Shown here piece by piece: positions 24,920-34,069 of a DNA stretch of 37,224 nucleotides. The position numbers and the translations under genes are program-made. This stretch comes from Bacillota bacterium (lineage in GTDB: Bacteria; Bacillota; Sulfobacillia; Sulfobacillales; Sulfobacillaceae), in assembly GCA_021841025.1 (NCBI GenBank), contig JAKBWA010000041.1, positions 1 to 37,224 on the forward strand, written 5' to 3'. Numbering within the stretch: the stretch's first letter is position 1; every line of letters begins with the position of its first letter. The notes under the pieces are model-generated. The model was not told the origin of the DNA. It was given only the letters and a program-made list of their open reading frames with translations, and did no database searches.

Positions 24920-25864
24920 TCAGGAACGTTTCGAAATGTCTAAGGGTGGGACGATACCGTGATCCAGATCATAAGGAGTTTCCTGATAGACATAATAATT
25001 AAGCCAGTTGAAGAATAGAATGTGAGCATGAGAACGCCACCGCATGATGGGGGTTTTAGTGGGATCATCGCCCGGAAAATAGTGACGGGGCAAGGAAATG
25101 TCCAGGCCTTTAGCCCGGTCTCTCTGGTATTCTGCCAGCAACGACAAACGGTCATATTCGGAATGCCCACTCACAAAAACTTGCCGTCCGTCCTTCGTGA
25201 TAACCATATAAACTCCAGCCTCCTCGGAGTCCGCAATCAATTCCAGCTCCGGATGACGAAGAACATCCTCTACGCGAACCTCTGCATACCGGGAATGTGG
25301 CACAAAAAACTCATCGTCAAATCCGTGCACTAAATTGACAGATTTCAGCACCCGGTGAGAAAAAACCCCGAACACCTTATGATCAAGGAGATACTTCGGG
25401 ATGCCAAAATGGTGATATAATCCAGCCTGCGCAGCCCAGCAAATATAAAATGTGGACGTCACATGCTCCTTTGTCCAGTCCATAATCGTTTTCAGTTCCG
25501 GCCAATATGTAACGTCTTCAAATCGCAAGTGTTCTAATGGCGCCCCCGTAATAATCATGCCATCAAAGAATTCCTCTCGCAGTGTGTCAAACGTCTTGTA
25601 AAACGCCTCTAAATGGGCTTGTGACGTGTTTTTGGACCGGTGTGACTGCATACGCAGAAAGGTGGTTTCCACCTGCAAGGGAGTATTGCCTAATAACCGC
25701 AAGATTTGCGTTTCGGTGGTTTCTTTGATGGGCATTAAGTTTAAAATGAGAATTCTCAAGGGACGGATGTCCTGATGAAATGCTCGGTCTTCAGCCATCA
25801 CAAAAATTTGCTCTTTTTCCAGGATTTCCTTAACAGGCATTCCGTCAGGAATCTTAATTGGCAC
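24920..25864 (-). CDS. metA: Homoserine O-acetyltransferase (MetA family)
   Basis: Acylates the hydroxyl of L-homoserine, the first committed step toward methionine. The 314-aa length is standard. The class I amidotransferase-like fold is marked by [19 protein letters not shown], catalytic C142 in [19 protein letters not shown], and the His-Glu pair H234/E236 in SGHSEYDR. Residue 111 is Glu ([15 protein letters not shown]). In this family Glu at 111 goes with acetyl-CoA use and Gly with succinyl-CoA, so the enzyme is predicted to use acetyl-CoA despite the common succinyltransferase label. GTG start with AAAGGAG about 8 bases upstream. No S-box or T-box was seen in the 151-base leader. It follows argS on the same strand and may be transcribed separately. 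Confidence 0.93.
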   Translation of the reverse strand: MPIKIPDGMPVKEILEKEQIFVMAEDRAFHQDIRPLRILILNLMPIKETTETQILRLLGNTPLQVETTFLRMQSHRSKNTSQAHLEAFYKTFDTLREEFFDGMIITGAPLEHLRFEDVTYWPELKTIMDWTKEHVTSTFYICWAAQAGLYHHFGIPKYLLDHKVFGVFSHRVLKSVNLVHGFDDEFFVPHSRYAEVRVEDVLRHPELELIADSEEAGVYMVITKDGRQVFVSGHSEYDRLSLLAEYQRDRAKGLDISLPRHYFPGDDPTKTPIMRWRSHAHILFFNWLNYYVYQETPYDLDHGIVPPLDISKRS

Positions 25865-26015
25865 CCCTACCGCTCCTTTTTTCCAAAATGATCACGAACT
25901 GGCCTGACTTTCGGGTCCAACAAATCACGGTATAGTAAATTTTATCATGAAGCTTACCCGGACTGCATGGGTATCGACCCGGGCCATCAACTGATTGAGC
26001 ATCCCACTATAAAGC

Positions 26016-27686
26016 CTACATGGTTTCCGGCACAGAGATTCCCATTAGGCCCAGACCCGACCGAATAATCCACAAGGTCGCTTCACTCAAGGCAACACGC
26101 GCCATCGTCAGTCCTGGATCCTCACTTAAGATCCTGTGCTGGCGGTAAAAGGAATGAAAAGCCGCCGCCAATTCCGTAAGATATTTTGGTAAATATTGTG
26201 GCGCTTTATCGATCGCTGCCCGCTTCAGAACGTCGGGATACCGGGCCAAAGTGAATAGCAGGCGCCTTTCCAAAGGCTCCGCCAACAAATCAACATTCCA
26301 CACAAAGGGATCATGATGACTCTCCCGCCACTGCCGCAGCACACTCGCAATCCGCGCAGCGGCATATTGAACGTAGTAAACCGGATTCTCATTGCTCTTG
26401 AGTTCGGCTAAGCCCAAATCGAAATCCATGGGTGTATTCGGCGCCCTCTCCAGAAAGAAGTAACGGGCGGGATCGACGCCGACTTCTTCAATCAATTGCT
26501 CAAGGGTAACAAATTGCCCCCCGCGTTTGGACATGCGCACAACTTCGCCATTCCGAACCAACCGCACCAACTGAATAATCATCATTTCCAAATGATCAGC
26601 CTTAAAGCCTAGGGCCTCGACCAATGCCCGCATTCGCCCAATGTAGCCGTGGTGATCCGGCCCCAAGAGATCAATAACCCAGTCGTAGCCTCGTTCAAAC
26701 TTGCCTGCGTGATATGCTGCATCGGGGACGAAATAAGTATAATTGCCATCAGATTTCACCAGCACTCGGTCTTTATCGTCACCAAAGCGTGTGGAAAGAA
26801 ACCATTTGGCCCCCTCTTCGGTCTTGACCCAGCCCAACTTTCCCAAACGCTCGATTATTGACTCCGGTGCCCCTTGATTTCTCAGATCTTTTTCATAGAT
26901 CCAGTTTTCAAATTCTACTCCAAAGCGGCGAAGAATTTGTTCTTGAAAACTCCGTAAATATTCTGCGCCAAAGTCCCCTAACTCGACATAAAGTTTCTCA
27001 TCAGGAGATGACAGAGACCAGTCGTTAGGATGTTTCTCCAAATAGTTCCGGGCAATATCAATGATGTATTCTCCCGGGTAAATCCCCTCGGGCCACGGTT
27101 CAACTTTCGTTCCGTGCAATTCTAACATTCTCAAATAGATAGCTTGTCCCAATTTAATAATTTGATTGCCTGCGTTATTAACATAAAACTCCCGGTCCGC
27201 AATGAATCCGTTAGCTCTGAAAATCCGGGCCAACGTATCCCCCACCGCCGCGGCCCGGCCGCTGACAATCACTAAAGGGCCCGTGGGATTCGCCGAAACA
27301 AATTCAATCAGAATTCGTTTGCCTTGCCCCCACCGGCTATGGCCGTAAAGAATTCCTTGAGCCCTAATATCATTGATCACTTCCGCCAGCCAGGGTGTAG
27401 CCAGAGTAAAATTTAAGAATCCGGGGCCAGCCGCCTCGATGTCAACAACTAATTCGCCTAACTGCTTGTGCAGTTCCGGCAACATGTCTTCCGCCAAAGC
27501 ACGCGGAGGCTTACGAACGCTTTTCGCGATCTTAAGACAAATGCTTGATGTCAGATCCCCATGTCCTTCTTCAGAAGGCACATCCACTTCAATACGTTCA
27601 GAATCTGCATGTATATCGTGCGCCGTGAACCAGGATTCTATCGCCCGAGTTATGCTCTCTCGCGCTATGTCCAACCGGGATGCCAC
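26016..27686 (-). CDS. argS: Arginine--tRNA ligase with degenerate HIGH motif
   Basis: Charges tRNA-Arg with arginine. The 556-aa protein has the ArgS N-terminal domain (EEGHGDLTSSICLKIAKSVRK) and the class I Rossmann fold. It also has GADHHGY-like GPDHHGYIGRM, the KMSKS-equivalent RMSKR at 384-388, EEVGVDPARYFFLERAPNTPMDFDL, and the anticodon-binding tail ending SEATLWIIRSGLGLMGISVPE. The HIGH motif, expected after SANPTGPL, reads VIVS (139-142), so neither motif histidine is there; flanking SANPTGPL and GRAAAVGD are intact and in frame. Start is GTG with an AGGGGGG site. Only 11 bases separate it from speB, so it belongs to the polyamine operon. Whether it is active as it stands is an open question. 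Confidence 0.9.
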   Translation of the reverse strand: MASRLDIARESITRAIESWFTAHDIHADSERIEVDVPSEEGHGDLTSSICLKIAKSVRKPPRALAEDMLPELHKQLGELVVDIEAAGPGFLNFTLATPWLAEVINDIRAQGILYGHSRWGQGKRILIEFVSANPTGPLVIVSGRAAAVGDTLARIFRANGFIADREFYVNNAGNQIIKLGQAIYLRMLELHGTKVEPWPEGIYPGEYIIDIARNYLEKHPNDWSLSSPDEKLYVELGDFGAEYLRSFQEQILRRFGVEFENWIYEKDLRNQGAPESIIERLGKLGWVKTEEGAKWFLSTRFGDDKDRVLVKSDGNYTYFVPDAAYHAGKFERGYDWVIDLLGPDHHGYIGRMRALVEALGFKADHLEMMIIQLVRLVRNGEVVRMSKRGGQFVTLEQLIEEVGVDPARYFFLERAPNTPMDFDLGLAELKSNENPVYYVQYAAARIASVLRQWRESHHDPFVWNVDLLAEPLERRLLFTLARYPDVLKRAAIDKAPQYLPKYLTELAAAFHSFYRQHRILSEDPGLTMARVALSEATLWIIRSGLGLMGISVPETM

Positions 27687-27697
27687 GACAATCCCCC

Positions 27698-28558
27698 CTA
27701 TCCTATGGCGAGTAATAGCTCGCGAACCAGTTTTGCTGCCAAGACGGCAGACCTCTGAGACACGTCATGAAGGGGCATGACCTCTACAAGATCTGCTCCG
27801 ACAACTTGTAAGCCTTTGAGTAGCCGCACGGCTTCAAAGGCTTCAGTGGACGAAATGCCACCCGGCTCTGGCGTGCCGGTCCCGGGCATATAGGCCGGAT
27901 CAATTACGTCGCTGTCTATAGTGACATAGACGGGACGGACCCGCAACTCACTAAGCACTTGTTTTAGCGGTTCTTTGACTTCGTGAGGGTAAAAGTGGCC
28001 AAATTCACGAGCAAAATGAACCTCATCCCGTGTTCCCGAACGAATGCCGAATTGGTATAGATTTTTGGGTTTAATGCATTCCGTAATCCGCCGCATTACC
28101 GTGGCATGTGAGAGCTTTTCCCCTAAATAATCATCGCGTAAATCGGCATGGGCATCAAAGTGCACAATCACCAATTCAGGATATTCTTCCACTAATGCCT
28201 GCACGAGAGGAAGAGTGACAAGATGTTCACCGCCCAGAGCGAATAATCTTTTCTTGTCCTTAATAATCTTTTTAGCCGCCGTTTTAATCCGATTCAGACT
28301 CTCCGTGACATTGCCAAAGGGAAGCTCCACATCGCCCGCATCGCAAATCCTCAGCTCCTCTAAATCACGGTCTTGAGTGAGGGAGTAGGTTTCGATGGCA
28401 TAAGACGCTTCTCGGACGCGACTTGGAGCAAACCGTGATCCCGGCTGAAAAGAGACGGTATAGTCCATGGGTATGCCGAAATAGATCCATTGGGCATCGG
28501 CCCAGGAACTGACCATCCCCAGAAACTTGTCGGTCTTCTGGAATGGCGTGTCGTTCAC
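27698..28558 (-). CDS. speB: Agmatinase (ureohydrolase family)
   Basis: Hydrolyses agmatine to putrescine and urea, using a dinuclear Mn centre. The 286-aa protein has the ureohydrolase metal ligands: H112 (LGGEHLVTLP), D135/H137/D139 (HFDAHADLRDDY) and D215/D217 (TIDSDVIDPAYMPG), plus PGTGTPEPGG. The GTG start at 28558 overlaps the speE stop codon in a GTGA arrangement, indicating translational coupling; a longer open frame upstream lies within speE and is not the start. In thermophiles related enzymes act on N1-aminopropylagmatine instead, and sequence alone does not settle which. Third gene of the pdaD-speE-speB-argS operon. Confidence 0.93.
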   Translation of the reverse strand: MNDTPFQKTDKFLGMVSSWADAQWIYFGIPMDYTVSFQPGSRFAPSRVREASYAIETYSLTQDRDLEELRICDAGDVELPFGNVTESLNRIKTAAKKIIKDKKRLFALGGEHLVTLPLVQALVEEYPELVIVHFDAHADLRDDYLGEKLSHATVMRRITECIKPKNLYQFGIRSGTRDEVHFAREFGHFYPHEVKEPLKQVLSELRVRPVYVTIDSDVIDPAYMPGTGTPEPGGISSTEAFEAVRLLKGLQVVGADLVEVMPLHDVSQRSAVLAAKLVRELLLAIG

Positions 28559-29367
28559 CGGATGAGTTCCTCCACAAACACGGGCAGGTGAAAACAACTC
28601 TTCTGGATTTCCGGAGTCCAGTAGCGTGTCTTCAAGGGCACTTGACGAGGCAACTGGAGAGCTTTTTTGGCTCCTAAGGTAAAACTCCATAGCCCCGAAG
28701 GATAAGTGGGGACAGAGGCCAGGTAGAGCCTCGTGACGGGAAATGCCTGAGAGACTCCGTTTATGACGCGCTGGATGATATCCGGCTCCAAAAAAGGTGA
28801 TTCCGATTGGGCTACCATAATACCATCTTCACTCAAGGCATCATAGATACTCTGATAAAATTCAGGCACAAACAATCCTTCGGCCGGTCCTACCGGATCG
28901 GTGGAATCCACTAAAATCACATCGAAATTTCTGGCCTGTTTTACCCAGGCAATCCCATCTGTGAAATGAACATGGGTCCGATCATCTTGGAGTCCTTTTG
29001 CTATATCCGGAAAGAAGCGTTTGCTGGCATCCACTACTCTTTCATCTATTTCAATGAGATGCGCTTCTTCGATTCCAGTGTGCTGGAGGATCTCACGAAT
29101 GGCTCCGCCGTCTCCGCCCCCTATTACCGCGACCTTGCGCGGGTTAGGATGCAGCAGCAAGGGAACATGAGCAATCATCTCATGATAGACAAACTCGTCT
29201 AAACTCGTCGTCTGAATGGCTCCATCGAGGACTAACATACGTCCATAGGCCTCTGTCTGCAAGACGGCCAATTCCTGGTACGGGGTTTTTTCACGCCACA
29301 ATACATCTTCGATCTTGAGCCCTAAGCTCACATTGTGGGTCTGCAGTTCACTAAACCAAGTGTTCAT
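28555..29367 (-). CDS. speE: Spermidine synthase / aminopropyltransferase
   Basis: Transfers an aminopropyl group from decarboxylated S-adenosylmethionine to putrescine, giving spermidine. The 270-aa length is normal. Motifs: YHEM (62-65), VAVIGGGDGGAIREILQH (GGGDGG at 83-88), IEIDERVVD (E106, D108), TDGIAWV (D137) and ILVDSTDPVGPAEGLF (D154, D157), all as in SpeE. The ATG has a weak GGCAGGA ribosome site. It lies 61 bases after pdaD and overlaps speB by 4 bases. The SAM decarboxylase (speD) that supplies the donor is not in this window. Confidence 0.94.
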   Translation of the reverse strand: MNTWFSELQTHNVSLGLKIEDVLWREKTPYQELAVLQTEAYGRMLVLDGAIQTTSLDEFVYHEMIAHVPLLLHPNPRKVAVIGGGDGGAIREILQHTGIEEAHLIEIDERVVDASKRFFPDIAKGLQDDRTHVHFTDGIAWVKQARNFDVILVDSTDPVGPAEGLFVPEFYQSIYDALSEDGIMVAQSESPFLEPDIIQRVINGVSQAFPVTRLYLASVPTYPSGLWSFTLGAKKALQLPRQVPLKTRYWTPEIQKSCFHLPVFVEELIR

Positions 29368-29428
29368 CTGTTGTTGTCCTGCCTTTCACGAAGCCTCTTA
29401 TGGGCTTATCCTTCCATTTGCCAACAAA

Positions 29429-29890
29429 TTAGTACCACAAGGCGACTGCAGCCAAAGCGCAACCAATGGACTCGACCCGGTGCTCACTGGCGCGAACGAT
29501 TACCCGTGTCAATTCTCGCCTTCGTTGCTGAAACGCCGCACGGACCATTTCCGTTACAGCCGCTTCGGCTTCACTTTGACCACAGCGGCCGGAAAACTCC
29601 ATAATCACTCCATATTCATCATCTTGGCCAATCCCCACAGCCACTGCCGCTGAGATCGTCTCCGCCCTCAAGTCCGATGTGATAGTGCCATATGCCGTGG
29701 GCATCAACTGTCCCGGGATGACGTCCAGTTTCTCCACTAAAGTGGCGTGAGGGGGAAGAATGGAGCTTACGCGAATAAGATTCACATTGCCGATTCCGGC
29801 AGCCAATAAGGCATTGTCAAATGCATTCAAACGGCTGGGGCCTTCGGCCGACCCTGCAATCAGGGTATATTTTTTCGGTGTTTCTAGCAC
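29429..29890 (-). CDS. pdaD: Pyruvoyl-dependent arginine decarboxylase
   Basis: Decarboxylates L-arginine to agmatine with a pyruvoyl group made by self-cleavage. The 153-aa protein matches the family length. The self-cleavage site is S42-S43 in LIRVSSILPPHA, which gives beta and alpha chains with pyruvate at the former S43. Other conserved parts are AGIGNVNLI, GQLMPTAYG and the C-terminal glutamate of DDEYGVIMEFSG. GTG start with AAGGAGG 7 bases upstream. It is the first gene of the operon that leads from arginine to spermidine. It is divergent from the PBP gene, with 294 bases between them for the promoters. Confidence 0.94.
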   Translation of the reverse strand: MLETPKKYTLIAGSAEGPSRLNAFDNALLAAGIGNVNLIRVSSILPPHATLVEKLDVIPGQLMPTAYGTITSDLRAETISAAVAVGIGQDDEYGVIMEFSGRCGQSEAEAAVTEMVRAAFQQRRRELTRVIVRASEHRVESIGCALAAVALWY

Positions 29891-30184
29891 CAGTGTGCCT
29901 CCTTATGCGGACAAATTTCCTTGCAAATTATAACAAACGCCATCAAGAATACAATGTTTTCGATGTCGACACCAGAGCAAAAGACTCAGGAGAAAACACA
30001 AGCGCACCGAAAGGGGTGCCGGTACGCGCATTGTAGCCACTTGCCAATGTTTTCATGCCAGGAAAAATTCCGGATTTCGGACCACCAATTTAACAATTTG
30101 TGGATCAATGCTTTGATGGGTTTCTTCGGAATACTAAAAGAACGTCGTTCATGCTTTGACTTCGAGAGCAGGGGGAGGGTCATA

Positions 30185-32302
30185 ATGGAATCCAGAAAAC
30201 AAAGATACAGGCAGCAAAAATCAGAAAAACATGGTATTCGCCGTCTTCTGGGCACAGTACTCAATTTTGGGGCCATAATCAGCCTGCCGGCCGTGGTTAT
30301 TGTGTCTGTGTTGATTCTATTGCCTGTCTCCTGGCTGGCCTTGCCAGTTCCCCGCCTCCCCGCGGATACGATGATTTACGACCAAAAAGGGCATTTGGTG
30401 TCGGCTTTAAAAGGATCAGAAAACCGTATTCCAGTCAGTTATTCTGCCATTCCTCCCATCATGCAAAACGCTTTGGTGTCCATTGAAGACAATACCTATT
30501 GGATCCGACCGGCGATAGACCCCGTTGGCATTATGCGTGCGGCCTTGGTTAATGTGCTACACCGCAAGATCCTGCAAGGCGGAAGCACCATCACCCAACA
30601 GCTCGCTAAAAATCTTTATTTGAATGAAAACCGCACTATTTCAAGAAAACTGAAAGAACTTCTCATTACGCTTAAATTGTCCACAATGTTCGATAAGCGC
30701 CAAATCTTAACCATGTATCTAAATGACGTGTATTTTGGTGAAGGAGCCTATGGTATTGAGGCTGCCTCCGAAATTTACTTCGGGCATTCTCTGCGGCAGC
30801 TAACGCTGCCCGAAGCGGCATTGCTTGCAGGATTGGTGAATGCTCCCACTGATTTTGATCCCTACTTTCATCCCCATCGAGCGATGATGCGGCGCAATTT
30901 AGTGCTGCAGCGAATGGCTGATTTGCAATACATTACTCCCAAAGAAGCCCAGTTGGCAGAAAGAGTTCCGTTACATCTGTCTCGGGCCGCGTCGATGACA
31001 AACCAAGCTCCTTACTTTATAAAATTTGTGGCTAACGAATTGCTACGCTTAGATCCCTCAATCGGCGACAAATTTGTCAATGGCGGCTTAAAGGTGACAA
31101 CCACTATGAACTGGGACATGCAAAAGGACGCGGAAAAGACCATAGTCCAATACCTCCCCAAGACCCACGACGTCCATGGCGTTCCCGAGCCCGAGGCGGC
31201 TCTTATTGCAATCAACCCTCAAAACGGGTACATTGAAGCCTTAGTTGGCGGTGACAACTTCGCTAAAACGTCGTTCGACCGAGCCACTAAAGCGGCACGC
31301 CCGCCCGGTTCCGTTATGAAATACTTTTTGTACACGACCGTTATTCGTGACGGCTTTCCCACATCATCCATCAAAGACTCATCTCCAGTCCGCTTTTCGG
31401 CCGGTTCAGGGAGGTGGTATATCCCTCACAATTTCGGCGATGTTTATCACGGCCCTTTAACTATTCGGCGTGCCATTGCCTATTCGGATAATATTGTGGC
31501 GGTGAAATGGATTAAGACCATCGGCCCTCTGACCATGATTGACATGGCCCACAAAATGGGTATCACCAGTCCCTTGGAGGACAATCTTACGACCGCATTA
31601 GGCTCCTCTTCTGTCACCCCACAAGAGATGGCGGCCGGAGTACTGCCTCTGGCCAATGGCGGCAAACACATAAAGCCTTTAGGCATCCTCAAAGTGGCCA
31701 ATTCAAACGGACAGACCATTTTCCGAGTTACTACCCACAAAAAGCGCGTTATCAGTCCCCAAATCGCTTATGTAGTGACGAACCTCTTTCGTGCTCCCTT
31801 GTTGAATCCCCAAGGCACGGCCCACAACCTCCAATCGATAATTAACCGGCCGGTGGCAGCCAAAACAGGCACATCTTCACAGCAACGCGATGCATGGCTA
31901 GTCGGGTATACTCCCCAACTCGCGACCGCAGTGTGGGTAGGAAACGACAACGACTCGCCTTTGGGGTTAACAGGGGATTTGGGAGCCGGTCCCATATGGG
32001 CTCATTTCATGCATAGGGCCTTGGCTTCTACCCCCAAGAAGGATTTTGTGCCGCCGTCTGGCATCCTCTGGAAATCCGTGTGTGAGAAGACTGGACTCTT
32101 AGCCAACCCATGCTGCTCTTCTTATCGTGAAGTCTTTGTCGAGGGTCATGCTCCCATCAAGGTCAGCCCCGGTTGTCACAAAAGAAAGGATCACCGCAAA
32201 AATGCCCGGAATTCTTCCCGTGTTGTCCCCCATTCTCGCCGTCCCAAGCGCATTGCGGGACGTAGTCTTATCAAATCGATTTTGAAATCTTTGACGCCTT
32301 AA
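30185..32302 (+). CDS. Class A penicillin-binding protein (PBP1a-like)
   Basis: A 705-aa bifunctional peptidoglycan synthase. One N-terminal membrane helix (about residues 29-53) anchors it. The GT51 glycosyltransferase domain has catalytic E101 (SIEDNTYW), QGGSTITQQLAKNLYL and RKLKELLITLK, and polymerises lipid II. The transpeptidase domain has S376-x-x-K379 (PPGSVMK), S434-D-N436, K560-T-G562 and RDAWLVGYTPQLATAVWVG, and cross-links stem peptides. The C-terminal tail is Cys- and Lys/Arg-rich (CEKTGL, NPCC, PGCHKRK), as in many PBP1a proteins. The ATG at 30185 follows GGGGGAGGG; the open frame extends 88 codons upstream without support. Its stop shares TTAA with the convergent PhzF gene. Confidence 0.93.
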   Translation: MESRKQRYRQQKSEKHGIRRLLGTVLNFGAIISLPAVVIVSVLILLPVSWLALPVPRLPADTMIYDQKGHLVSALKGSENRIPVSYSAIPPIMQNALVSIEDNTYWIRPAIDPVGIMRAALVNVLHRKILQGGSTITQQLAKNLYLNENRTISRKLKELLITLKLSTMFDKRQILTMYLNDVYFGEGAYGIEAASEIYFGHSLRQLTLPEAALLAGLVNAPTDFDPYFHPHRAMMRRNLVLQRMADLQYITPKEAQLAERVPLHLSRAASMTNQAPYFIKFVANELLRLDPSIGDKFVNGGLKVTTTMNWDMQKDAEKTIVQYLPKTHDVHGVPEPEAALIAINPQNGYIEALVGGDNFAKTSFDRATKAARPPGSVMKYFLYTTVIRDGFPTSSIKDSSPVRFSAGSGRWYIPHNFGDVYHGPLTIRRAIAYSDNIVAVKWIKTIGPLTMIDMAHKMGITSPLEDNLTTALGSSSVTPQEMAAGVLPLANGGKHIKPLGILKVANSNGQTIFRVTTHKKRVISPQIAYVVTNLFRAPLLNPQGTAHNLQSIINRPVAAKTGTSSQQRDAWLVGYTPQLATAVWVGNDNDSPLGLTGDLGAGPIWAHFMHRALASTPKKDFVPPSGILWKSVCEKTGLLANPCCSSYREVFVEGHAPIKVSPGCHKRKDHRKNARNSSRVVPHSRRPKRIAGRSLIKSILKSLTP

Positions 32303-33168
32303 ACAAAAAACGTGCCGTCAATGACCGGAAAGACTCGCCCGCCTAATTCTAATGAACCTAAGGACAGATTATTAAGCCGCAGATGAATTTCTGAGCTTCT
32401 GCCCATTTCTGTTCCTTGCGTAATAATGTAACGGCGAATAGCCGTTTCTCCTGCACTATGCATTAAATATGTGCCTAAAGCGGCTGCCGCCGAACCGGTG
32501 GCCGGATCCTCCCCTTCTTGGTTGAAGTAACGGGCTTGGTATGTTGTCGGGCCCACGGCGGCGACAACATAGATACCTTCAACGGCAATGTCCTTTTCTA
32601 AAGACGCAATCCGGGAAACAAGAGGCCTAAGATCAGACAAGATTGCTGGATTGGTGCTTACGACGATCAGCTGATCCAGCCCGGTACCGCAGACCGCTGG
32701 TGGCATCATGTCATTCAGGTAGACATCACCCACACCCAGTGCGGACGCCAGACGAGTTGCACTCACTAAGACATCGCGCACATGCCCTTGGGGAGGAACG
32801 ATCCACACCCACCCCTGATCATCCTCATGACATGCAGTAGATCCTCCTTCGGTGCTCTGAATCCCAGGGCCTTTAAGCAGGCCTTTTTTCTTTAATACGA
32901 AGTACGTTCCCAAACTAGGATGACCCGCGAAAGGCAATTCCTTATATGGTGTGAAGATCCGAACCCGATAACGTCCGCCATCTTGCGGGCGTTCCGTGAG
33001 AAAGGTCGTTTCAGGACAGTTCATCTCCCGGGCTATAGCCTGCATCGTCGAAACATCCAAGAAAGGAGGAACTTCATAAAATACTGCTAAAGGATTTCCA
33101 CTCAATATTTGCTCCGTTTGGGTGCTAAAGACATCAACTTGCATAAACGGCAACTGTAATTTGGGCAC
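32299..33168 (-). CDS. PhzF-family isomerase
   Basis: A 289-aa protein of the PhzF/diaminopimelate-epimerase-fold family. The catalytic Glu lies in NCPETTFL (E53). FTPYKELPFAGHPSLGT and GEDPATGSAAAALGTYL are the usual PhzF motifs. PhzF itself isomerises an intermediate of phenazine synthesis, but most family members in genomes without phenazine genes have unknown substrates, and no phenazine genes are seen here. GTG start with AGGAGA about 7 bases upstream. Its stop overlaps the PBP stop within a TTAA palindrome. Confidence 0.88.
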   Translation of the reverse strand: MPKLQLPFMQVDVFSTQTEQILSGNPLAVFYEVPPFLDVSTMQAIAREMNCPETTFLTERPQDGGRYRVRIFTPYKELPFAGHPSLGTYFVLKKKGLLKGPGIQSTEGGSTACHEDDQGWVWIVPPQGHVRDVLVSATRLASALGVGDVYLNDMMPPAVCGTGLDQLIVVSTNPAILSDLRPLVSRIASLEKDIAVEGIYVVAAVGPTTYQARYFNQEGEDPATGSAAAALGTYLMHSAGETAIRRYIITQGTEMGRSSEIHLRLNNLSLGSLELGGRVFPVIDGTFFV

Positions 33169-33356
33169 ATTCGTTCTCCTCTATCTATTCGTCTTGATTT
33201 CATGATGACCCCAGCTTGGGGAATATTTCTGTTTCTCATATCCTAATGCCTTAGGCTTCCCAAAATCCATCTTATAAAGCCATTTCATACCATCATATTG
33301 AGAAATTCATGACGGCACATGGCAGTGTCTGAAATGGCCCCTCGCCACTCTACTTT

Positions 33357-33557
33357 TCACAACTCTGCCAAAAGAAATGACGAATTGTAGAAAAACCAAA
33401 GTAGCAAAGCGTTAGCCTGTGGGTCCGCAGAAATTTTCGCAATCAAAAGAGCACGAAACAGCATTTGCCACTCTGGCCAAAACCATGAAGATCCCGCTTC
33501 TTTCTCTTCGCTTAAAAGATCCGCGATAGCTTGGAAATACACATACTCCGGTTGCAT
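33357..33557 (-). CDS. Small hypothetical protein
   Basis: A 66-aa protein rich in aromatic residues (MQPEYVYFQAIADLL, SSWFWPEWQMLF, ALLLWFFYNSSFLL). The ATG at 33557 is preceded by GAGGGG at 5 bases, so it is preferred to a start 11 codons upstream. It is not a clear membrane protein; the pattern could give two amphipathic helices. No family is recognised. A candidate promoter lies about 115 bases upstream. Confidence 0.5.
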   Translation of the reverse strand: MQPEYVYFQAIADLLSEEKEAGSSWFWPEWQMLFRALLIAKISADPQANALLLWFFYNSSFLLAEL

Positions 33558-33669
33558 AAAATCCCCTCTTTTTGGCCGTCTGCCATCCACAGAATTGGCC
33601 CTATCTCTTCAACATTGAACGCCATTAAAAATTCTACTCCAGTGAGTAAATGGGTCGGCCGAAAATGGT

Positions 33670-33698
33670 CCTATCATTAAATATGTATATATTGTCAA
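33670..33698 (-). promoter_or_regulatory. Candidate promoter for the 66-aa gene
   Basis: On the minus strand TTGACA (33693-33698), 17 bases, then GATAGG (33670-33675), a consensus -35 with a weak -10. The region is AT-rich. Confidence 0.4.
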
Positions 33699-33820
33699 GC
33701 ACTGGCGGTCAATGAATTCTGAAGACATGATGGCCAACAATCTTGTCATAGTCTATGGCCATCTTCCTTATCATCGGTCTTTCTTCACTATCATCTTTGT
33801 CATGATCGTCCATTGTTAAG

Positions 33821-33829
33821 TGCTATACT
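33821..33829 (+). promoter_or_regulatory. Extended -10 promoter before the paralog pair
   Basis: TGCTATACT is an extended -10 element (TGnTATACT). It would start a transcript with a long leader, about 234 bases before the first paralog. Confidence 0.4.
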
Positions 33830-34069
33830 AAAGTTCGAACGCGTTATACCATGAATTGAAGCCTTCTTCCTTTCACCCAGGAAAATCTCACGTTGAAGGC
33901 AGATGGTCTCAAACTTGCGAAATGATGTTGAAGGATCAGGCTAATCCACTATCCCACCATTTTCGGAAAAGGTTATTTTTGGCTTCATCGCCGAAGCGAA
34001 CAAAAATTGATCCACGATGACTCCGCAATTTTTGATGATGATAACAGGCTTTAAGGAGGATAGGGGAAA

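Larger units (their letters stand above)
33558..34069. other. Divergent intergenic region with two candidate promoters
   Basis: Holds the candidate minus-strand promoter at 33670-33698 and the plus-strand extended -10 at 33821-33829. Between the latter and the paralog pair is a leader of about 230 bases that contains a GCTTC/GAAGC hairpin near 33983-33998. No gene is recognised in it. Confidence 0.4.

Noticed and set aside
25865-26015. S-box or T-box riboswitch before metA
   Set aside because: The 151-base leader shows neither the SAM riboswitch core nor a T-box sequence.
28559-28690. Longer agmatinase N-terminus inside speE
   Set aside because: The GTGA overlap start gives the normal length, and the extension lies in speE coding sequence.
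29921-30184. 88-codon N-terminal extension of the PBP
   Set aside because: No ribosome site upstream; GGGGGAGGG precedes ATG 30185, and the membrane helix then sits where expected.
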